DNA of 11,672 nucleotides from contig CANNIJ010000051.1 in assembly GCA_947505025.1 (NCBI GenBank), positions 1 to 11,672 of the forward strand, read 5' to 3'. Origin of the DNA: Legionellaceae bacterium (lineage in GTDB: Bacteria > Pseudomonadota > Gammaproteobacteria > Legionellales > Legionellaceae). The notes beneath the pieces were generated by a model that was not told the origin of the DNA, searched no databases, and saw only the letters and a list, made by a program, of their open reading frames with translations. This document shows positions 7,694 to 11,672 of the stretch, piece by piece (within the stretch, counting starts at the first letter, position 1; each line of letters opens with the position of its first letter). The position numbers and the translations under genes are program-made.

Positions 7694-8527
7694 ATGCGCC
7701 ATACAATAGATCTAAACCTCAACAAAATGAAAATTTTGCAAGAAATCCAAAAATGTAATCCGGATTACCTGCCGGATGTACACGTTTTTGAAACCATTAA
7801 TTCAACCAATCAATGGCTAAAAACCGAAGATTCATTCAAATGCGAGATTCATGCCAATACCCTGACTTTATGTTGTGCAGAAACACAAACTCATGGTCGA
7901 GGTCGATTTCAGCGACAGTGGTACTCTCCAGCGGGTAAAAACATGTACGCCAGTTTACGTATGCCAATGTTTTGTCAGCCCAGCCAATGCTTAGGCTTAA
8001 GCTTAGTTGTGAGTCTAGCTGTATTGCGTACGATTAGATCCCTGATCCCATCTGCCAATAACCTGGCGATCAAGTGGCCAAACGATGTGTTATGGAAAAA
8101 TCATAAACTCTGCGGTAATTTATTGGAAACTGTACGCGATCCCAGCGGTAACCTGCGGATCATCATTGGGATCGGTTTGAATATCAACTCCAGAACCCAA
8201 GATCATCAATTAGATCAACCATGGTGTAGCATGTACGATATGGCCGGCAGGCTTTTTGACCGTAATCGAGTAATTGCTGAGATATTTACTAACGTACATA
8301 CCGATGTAATACATCTCATGTCTAACGGGCTCGAGGATTTTCAGGTTTCATGGAGAAGTGTTGACTATTTGTATAAAAAACTGATTACGGTTAGCCATGC
8401 TCAGGGGATTCAGCATGGCATGGCCATGGGTATAAATGAAATAGGGCAATTAATTCTTGAGGATGACAAATTGAAACGACATTATTTAAATTCAGGTGAA
8501 ACATCGTTGCGCCAATTAATCTTCTAA
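7694..8527 (+). CDS. birA: Biotin--[acetyl-CoA-carboxylase] ligase, without repressor domain
   Basis: Makes biotinyl-AMP and attaches biotin to the acetyl-CoA carboxylase carrier protein AccB. The catalytic domain is intact: INSTNQWL (35-42), HGRGRFQRQWYSPAGKNMY (68-86) for the adenylate-binding loop, KWPNDVLW (127-134), the catalytic lysine region KLCGNLLE (138-145) and GIGLNI (159-164). The C-terminal SH3-like domain ends GETSLRQLIF, as in E. coli BirA. E. coli BirA is 321 residues; this one is 277 and has no N-terminal winged helix, so it should not repress biotin genes. The ATG at 7694 is preceded by GGAG 15 bases upstream, inside the end of the upstream gene. That spacing is long, and coupling to that gene is likely. 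The internal ATG at 7727 has no ribosome site. The 3' end overlaps csrA tail to tail by 12 bases. Confidence 0.93.
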   Translation: MRHTIDLNLNKMKILQEIQKCNPDYLPDVHVFETINSTNQWLKTEDSFKCEIHANTLTLCCAETQTHGRGRFQRQWYSPAGKNMYASLRMPMFCQPSQCLGLSLVVSLAVLRTIRSLIPSANNLAIKWPNDVLWKNHKLCGNLLETVRDPSGNLRIIIGIGLNINSRTQDHQLDQPWCSMYDMAGRLFDRNRVIAEIFTNVHTDVIHLMSNGLEDFQVSWRSVDYLYKKLITVSHAQGIQHGMAMGINEIGQLILEDDKLKRHYLNSGETSLRQLIF

Positions 8528-8710
8528 ATTAACGTCTACTCCATCTTTTTCTTGTTGTATGCGTAAATATATTTCTTCGCGATGCACAGATACATCTTTT
8601 GGTGCATTAATCCCCAAGCGAACTTGATTACCTTTTACACCTAATACAGTAATATTCACATCATCACCGATAATAAGTGTTTCACCAATACGACGTGTCA
8701 AAATTAACAT
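8516..8710 (-). CDS. csrA: Carbon storage regulator CsrA (RNA-binding translational regulator)
   Basis: CsrA dimers bind GGA motifs in mRNA leaders, often over the ribosome site, to block translation or change stability. In Legionella and Coxiella CsrA governs the switch between replicative and transmissive phases and many Dot/Icm effectors (known of the family). The 64 residues are nearly collinear with the 61-residue E. coli protein: MLILTRRIGETL, GVKGNQVRLGINAPKDVSVHREEIY, with the RNA-binding Arg7 region and Arg44 in VHREE kept. A few extra residues (GVDVNLED) make an acidic tail. A strong GGAGGA sits 6 bases before the ATG. That GGA-rich ribosome site is itself a likely CsrA target, so autoregulation is plausible. 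Its 3' end lies inside the end of birA, and no terminator is seen before that. Confidence 0.97.
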   Translation of the reverse strand: MLILTRRIGETLIIGDDVNITVLGVKGNQVRLGINAPKDVSVHREEIYLRIQQEKDGVDVNLED

Positions 8711-8716
8711 TTTAAA

Positions 8717-8722
8717 TCCTCC
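8717..8722 (-). promoter_or_regulatory. csrA ribosome binding site, candidate CsrA autoregulatory site
   Basis: On the minus strand the leader reads ATGGAGGATTTAAA before the ATG. GGAGGA is a strong Shine-Dalgarno sequence and contains two GGA triplets, the core of CsrA binding sites, one of them in an AUGGAGGAU context close to the consensus RUACARGGAUGU only in the GGAU part. Confidence 0.55.
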
Positions 8723-8750
8723 ATCATCAAGCTATATATGTCCCAAACAA

Positions 8751-8762
8751 ACGCCGCGGCGT
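8751..8762. promoter_or_regulatory. Perfect 12-bp GC palindrome in the csrA leader
   Basis: ACGCCGCGGCGT is its own reverse complement and stands out in an AT-rich region, 41 bases upstream of the csrA start. It could be an operator for a dimeric regulator or fold as a short GC stem in the csrA leader RNA. Function unknown. Confidence 0.3.
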
Positions 8763-8763
8763 G

Positions 8764-8791
8764 CTTAATTTGTAAAATTAGTTAAATTAAG
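8764..8791. promoter_or_regulatory. Inverted repeat CTTAATTT-N12-AAATTAAG
   Basis: Two perfect 8-base arms (8764-8771 and 8784-8791) flank a 12-base AT-rich spacer, between the candidate csrA -10 element and the csrA start. It could be an operator for a dimeric regulator acting on csrA. AT-richness makes chance occurrence less improbable, hence the modest confidence. Confidence 0.3.
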
Positions 8792-8816
8792 GTACATAAG
8801 ACTAACCTAGATGAAC

Positions 8817-8822
8817 ATTATA
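8817..8822 (-). promoter_or_regulatory. Candidate -10 element for csrA
   Basis: TATAAT on the minus strand, 106 bases before the csrA ATG, gives a leader of about 100 bases containing the palindrome and inverted repeat. At 17-base spacing the -35 position reads AGGTTT, which is poor, and lies within the CTTAA direct repeat, consistent with an activator-assisted promoter. Confidence 0.35.
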
Positions 8823-8832
8823 CACGAAGTTT

Positions 8833-8852
8833 CTTAACTAAACCTTAAGAAT
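8833..8852 (+). promoter_or_regulatory. PmrA-box-like tandem repeat
   Basis: Two half-sites, CTTAACTAA (8833-8841) and CTTAAGAAT (8844-8852), are separated by 2 bases, so CTTAA recurs with an 11-base pitch. The PmrA box of Legionella and Coxiella, as I recall it, is cTTAATatT-N2-cTTAATatT and lies some 25 bases upstream of the -10 of effector genes. The half-sites match at 5 and 7 of 9 positions. A TATAAG hexamer at 8878-8883 follows after 25 bases, which fits activation of the plus-strand effector-like gene. Because TTAA is palindromic, the minus strand also shows a weaker box towards csrA. Confidence 0.5.
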
Positions 8853-8877
8853 ATTTGCTTATATAGTGCGCGCAATG

Positions 8878-8883
8878 TATAAG
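8878..8883 (+). promoter_or_regulatory. Candidate -10 of a PmrA-type promoter
   Basis: TATAAG lies 25 bases after the PmrA-like repeat, which would take the place of a -35 hexamer. Transcription would start near 8890 and give a leader of about 70 bases. Confidence 0.35.
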
Positions 8884-8915
8884 GCATCCTGTGTGCATTT
8901 TTGATAAATGTGCTC

Positions 8916-8921
8916 TATAAT
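8916..8921 (+). promoter_or_regulatory. Alternative -10 element for the effector-like gene
   Basis: A perfect TATAAT, 39 bases before the ATG at 8961. The hexamer at 17-base spacing is GTGCAT, a poor -35. It may be the true -10 or a second promoter independent of the PmrA-like repeat. Confidence 0.35.
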
Positions 8922-8960
8922 TACCACTAAACGTACTTTCACAATACATGGGACCATCAC

Positions 8961-11483
8961 ATGGAAATCCCACTGCATGAACCAACGACAACACGCCGCA
9001 TCAACGTTAATCCTAAAACAAATCGCATGCATTTAATTGTCCCCTTTATTGCAGGGCTGGATATCAGCACAGATAACACGTGTAAGACAGAGATAGAGAT
9101 AAAGGAGTTTTTTGATGGTGGTGCGGTCAGAGAATTAGAAGCCTATAAAAGCGTACTTGAAGTTCATATTTTATTGCTCGAACCGGGCGATAAGCGTCGT
9201 CAAGTCAAAGAAGAACGCCTGGATCAAATCAATACGTACATTGAAGCAGTCATCGGCATTGGAAGTAGCTATAAGGTTGCTGTGGCGGCTTTGCTCTCCC
9301 AACCCTCTAACTTGTACAGCATTCAATTACGACCGCGGAGCCAAGACCCCGCGAGCAGCGTGGTGAACCCAGTTTTTACGATTAATCGACGCAATCATAA
9401 TTATACAGGTGACCCATTATCTCCATTGTTTAATAATATGCACAAGATTTTTTCTCAACTTACTTTAGGAAAACCCGACCCACGTACGCAGCTTATTAAT
9501 GCTGTATTAGCAGCTTTACCTAACAATGCATCCTTTAAAGACATCCAACGTATTTTAACCGATCAGTGTCAAATACTATTTAGCATGCCCGTGGATTTTC
9601 AGCGCCATGATGACCTGGAGGTCAATAAAGAGTATATCGATGGCCTGATGGGATTTGGCAAAAATGAAGCCTCAGAAGATTATGTTAAGGCCCTGTTGGG
9701 GCGGTGTGCACCGAATTTATCGACCTTATTTACCGGCTCACCATTTTATCTTGGCACGTATACTCAGAGCGAAGATCGCGCCGAGAGCTTGTCCATGATG
9801 ACTCAATTTTACTTGGGCGTTATGAACGTCCACTGTCGCGCAAACGACATCAGCAATAAAAATTTTGGAGAGATTCTAGATAATAACGCGGCGTTAAGTA
9901 AGGCACTCGTCGATACCGTATCAACCGCCCTATCGGGCGGCCATGACGTAGAAGATGCCATCATAGCGTTTATTAACGCACATAAAAAAGCAACAGAATT
10001 CGACTTGTATACTGATTTAAGCCCAGATGATAAACTGGCGATTCAAGCGAAGTTTGAAATGACCTATAGCACCGTGACCGCCACCAAAGAAAATCCACAC
10101 ATGGATGATTTCATGATACTGGATACGGAAGCCAGCAGCAAAAAAGATATATTTTTTACTCACAAAGGTTTAATTTGCACAGATTTTTCGAATATAGTGA
10201 CTACAGGCCCGCATAAAGCTTATTTTGCCAAGATTCGTGAAGAAGCAAGCACACATCCTGAGGTCGGGATCCACCAAGATGAACTGGTTATCACAGTTGA
10301 TATCGAACCCCGAGCACTCATGGATAAACTAGGCGACGTGCAATGGGATAGATTACCGAAAGAAGTCGCCGATGCTTGTCGTGCTTTACCTGCCTTCCAA
10401 CTACGTCAGTTCCAGGATGATGTGGCAAAAGGTAAGCAAGATCCAGCCCTGGCTATTTTACAAGCCTCCGATGATAAACAAACTTTGCTAACCACTCCAG
10501 CTAAGTTTACTGATTACTCAGGGCGAACGTTTGACTGTACCGCGTATGAATATGCCTATTGGGCCAAAGACACGCACATGTGCCGCATGTTAGAACTCCA
10601 CATGACTAATGAGACTAAAACTCAATTGTTAGGGTGCGTCGATGATATGGATCGCACGGGCCTCGCCTATCAACAACATGGGGTATCTTACCAAAACCCA
10701 CATTATGATATGAGCTTTGTTTTGAAAAATTTAAGTCCTGATGAATTTCATCAATTACACGCCATGGTGGATCCAAAAATAGATAAAATAAAAAATGCTA
10801 CGGCAGACAACTATGCTGCCATAGCGTTCACAGCCACTGAATATGAACAGCTTAAAGAAGAATTAGCACAGCAAACAAGCGTATGGAATTGGATGCTGGC
10901 CTGTTTGGGTTCATTCCAATGCCTGGGCTATTTAACTTACCCTGCATTCTTTATTGCATCATTTTTTATAACATCATCTGCAAAATCCATCGGCAACAAA
11001 TTACAATTTGATTTTCATTCTTTGATTACCGCACTAGAGACATATGTTAATAATGATGCCAGATACATTTGGGGCGGTGAAGCACGGGGGCGGGAGATGG
11101 GCTGGCTCGAGGTTGGCAAGGCTCAACGGGATGTTCCGGCACACATTGCACAGGAGTATTGTAGAAGCGACAGGGCATTTGGCCCTGATTGTCCTCCGTT
11201 TGATGAACCAATACTGCCTCGCGGCTTAACAATTTATCCTGATACGAAAGTTAAGGCCTGGTTCCCCTTGGGTTCTTCATCTTCTGGACTCGGTTTTGAG
11301 TTCGCTGTGTCTAGAAATAAGTATTCTCCTGTGGCCGAACAGTATGGAAACCGGAGGGCCCGTAATTCAGGGGTGGTTGATTTGCAGGCAGTTAGGCAAC
11401 TTGACCTGGTAAGAACAGCCGATCTCAAGCTGTCGCGTGAGAGCCTGGGGGGCCAGGAGCTCGCGCAAATTTTGAACAAATAA
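8961..11483 (+). CDS. Large effector-like protein of Legionellales type, function unknown
   Basis: The 840-residue protein matches no enzyme I recognise. Residues 1-510 are soluble, mixed alpha/beta and without a clear motif. From 516 it carries a block I recall, without a name, from hypothetical and effector-candidate proteins of Legionella and relatives: DYSGRTFDCTAYEYAYWAKD (518-537) then THMCRML (538-544), a helix with LITALETYV (688-696), VGKAQRDVPAHIAQEYCRSD (718-737), LPRGL (752-756) and WFPLGSSSSGLGFEFAVSR (767-785). A hydrophobic stretch (about 643-673) inside this block could span or insert in a membrane once or as a hairpin. There is no signal peptide. The C-terminus (QELAQILNK) has hydrophobic residues at -3 and -4 with nearby glutamates, as in many Dot/Icm substrates. 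GGGA 7 bases before the ATG is a modest ribosome site. Divergent from csrA, with a PmrA-like box upstream. Confidence 0.75.
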   Translation: MEIPLHEPTTTRRINVNPKTNRMHLIVPFIAGLDISTDNTCKTEIEIKEFFDGGAVRELEAYKSVLEVHILLLEPGDKRRQVKEERLDQINTYIEAVIGIGSSYKVAVAALLSQPSNLYSIQLRPRSQDPASSVVNPVFTINRRNHNYTGDPLSPLFNNMHKIFSQLTLGKPDPRTQLINAVLAALPNNASFKDIQRILTDQCQILFSMPVDFQRHDDLEVNKEYIDGLMGFGKNEASEDYVKALLGRCAPNLSTLFTGSPFYLGTYTQSEDRAESLSMMTQFYLGVMNVHCRANDISNKNFGEILDNNAALSKALVDTVSTALSGGHDVEDAIIAFINAHKKATEFDLYTDLSPDDKLAIQAKFEMTYSTVTATKENPHMDDFMILDTEASSKKDIFFTHKGLICTDFSNIVTTGPHKAYFAKIREEASTHPEVGIHQDELVITVDIEPRALMDKLGDVQWDRLPKEVADACRALPAFQLRQFQDDVAKGKQDPALAILQASDDKQTLLTTPAKFTDYSGRTFDCTAYEYAYWAKDTHMCRMLELHMTNETKTQLLGCVDDMDRTGLAYQQHGVSYQNPHYDMSFVLKNLSPDEFHQLHAMVDPKIDKIKNATADNYAAIAFTATEYEQLKEELAQQTSVWNWMLACLGSFQCLGYLTYPAFFIASFFITSSAKSIGNKLQFDFHSLITALETYVNNDARYIWGGEARGREMGWLEVGKAQRDVPAHIAQEYCRSDRAFGPDCPPFDEPILPRGLTIYPDTKVKAWFPLGSSSSGLGFEFAVSRNKYSPVAEQYGNRRARNSGVVDLQAVRQLDLVRTADLKLSRESLGGQELAQILNK

Positions 11484-11615
11484 ATCCTGGTTGGTCTGTG
11501 TGCAAAAATAGTACTTTAGAAAAGTCAGGAACAATACAACACCAGGGTCGATTAAGAACTGTTATAGCTGCTACATCTAGAATAATGCGCTCGGTTGCAC
11601 TTTCGTGGCGCACCA

Positions 11616-11644
11616 TTGTATTAATCTGACTTTTACAATATTAT
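11616..11644 (+). promoter_or_regulatory. Possible promoter pointing out of the window
   Basis: TTGTAT (11616-11621) and TATTAT (11639-11644) are 17 bases apart, in the non-coding tail after the effector-like gene. It would drive a gene beyond the right edge, which cannot be seen. The rest of 11484-11672 contains no coding region or clear terminator that I can support. Confidence 0.25.
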
Positions 11645-11672
11645 TGTCGGATCCAACCTTTAGACCATAATC

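Noticed and set aside
11486..11547. CCTGGTTG and CAACACCAGG as a terminator stem or repeat pair after the effector-like gene
   Set aside because: The arms are imperfect and about 45 bases apart without a following T-run, so chance is the simpler explanation.
11044..11616. Several short overlapping open frames on both strands at the end of the effector-like gene and beyond
   Set aside because: They come from the GC-rich composition there, overlap a conserved protein module, and their translations show no domain.
1..11672. CRISPR arrays, tRNA or rRNA genes, transposases
   Set aside because: No direct-repeat/spacer pattern, cloverleaf, rRNA segment or transposase motif was seen on reading both strands.

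Overview
The window looks like chromosome from a host-associated gammaproteobacterium of the Legionellales (Legionella/Coxiella/Berkiella-like). Reasons: the housekeeping proteins (AccA, TilS, CsrA, MdfA) are clearly gammaproteobacterial in sequence. Base composition is rather AT-rich. The two ends carry large proteins of the kind these intracellular bacteria use on their hosts: an ankyrin-repeat fusion and an 840-residue effector-like protein with a Legionellales-type C-terminal module. The genus assignment is inference; there is no rRNA or marker search behind it.

Layout, left to right. 1-245 is non-coding, with a GC-rich imperfect hairpin (106-136) and a good sigma70-type promoter (189-217). 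246-3305 (+) encodes a 1019-residue protein with three parts: a possible RelE/ParE-like N-terminus, a complete SF1 (UvrD-like) helicase core, and about eight ankyrin repeats with a 36-residue period. 3359-6875 is a tightly packed minus-strand operon read accA, tilS, mdfA (gaps of 3 and 7 bases). From a short divergent gap, 6956-8527 (+) carries an Sfp-type phosphopantetheinyl transferase followed by a biotin-protein ligase without a DNA-binding domain. csrA (8516-8710, minus) converges on birA and overlaps its 3' end by 12 bases. A 250-base divergent intergenic region separates csrA from the effector-like gene 8961-11483 (+). The last 189 bases hold no gene that I can support.

How the genes fit together. 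accA, the phosphopantetheinyl transferase and birA all serve fatty-acid synthesis: the carboxyltransferase subunit, the enzyme that can activate acyl carrier protein, and the enzyme that biotinylates the carboxylase carrier protein. They are arranged back to back. tilS (tRNA-Ile2 lysidine synthesis) and mdfA (drug/proton antiporter) ride with accA. On the right, csrA and the effector-like gene share an intergenic region containing two CTTAA half-sites 11 bases apart, the geometry of the PmrA box that controls Dot/Icm effectors, and csrA, in Legionella/Coxiella. This suggests a regulatory node linking CsrA and an effector. The two most unusual items are the helicase-ankyrin fusion and the csrA/PmrA-box/effector arrangement.
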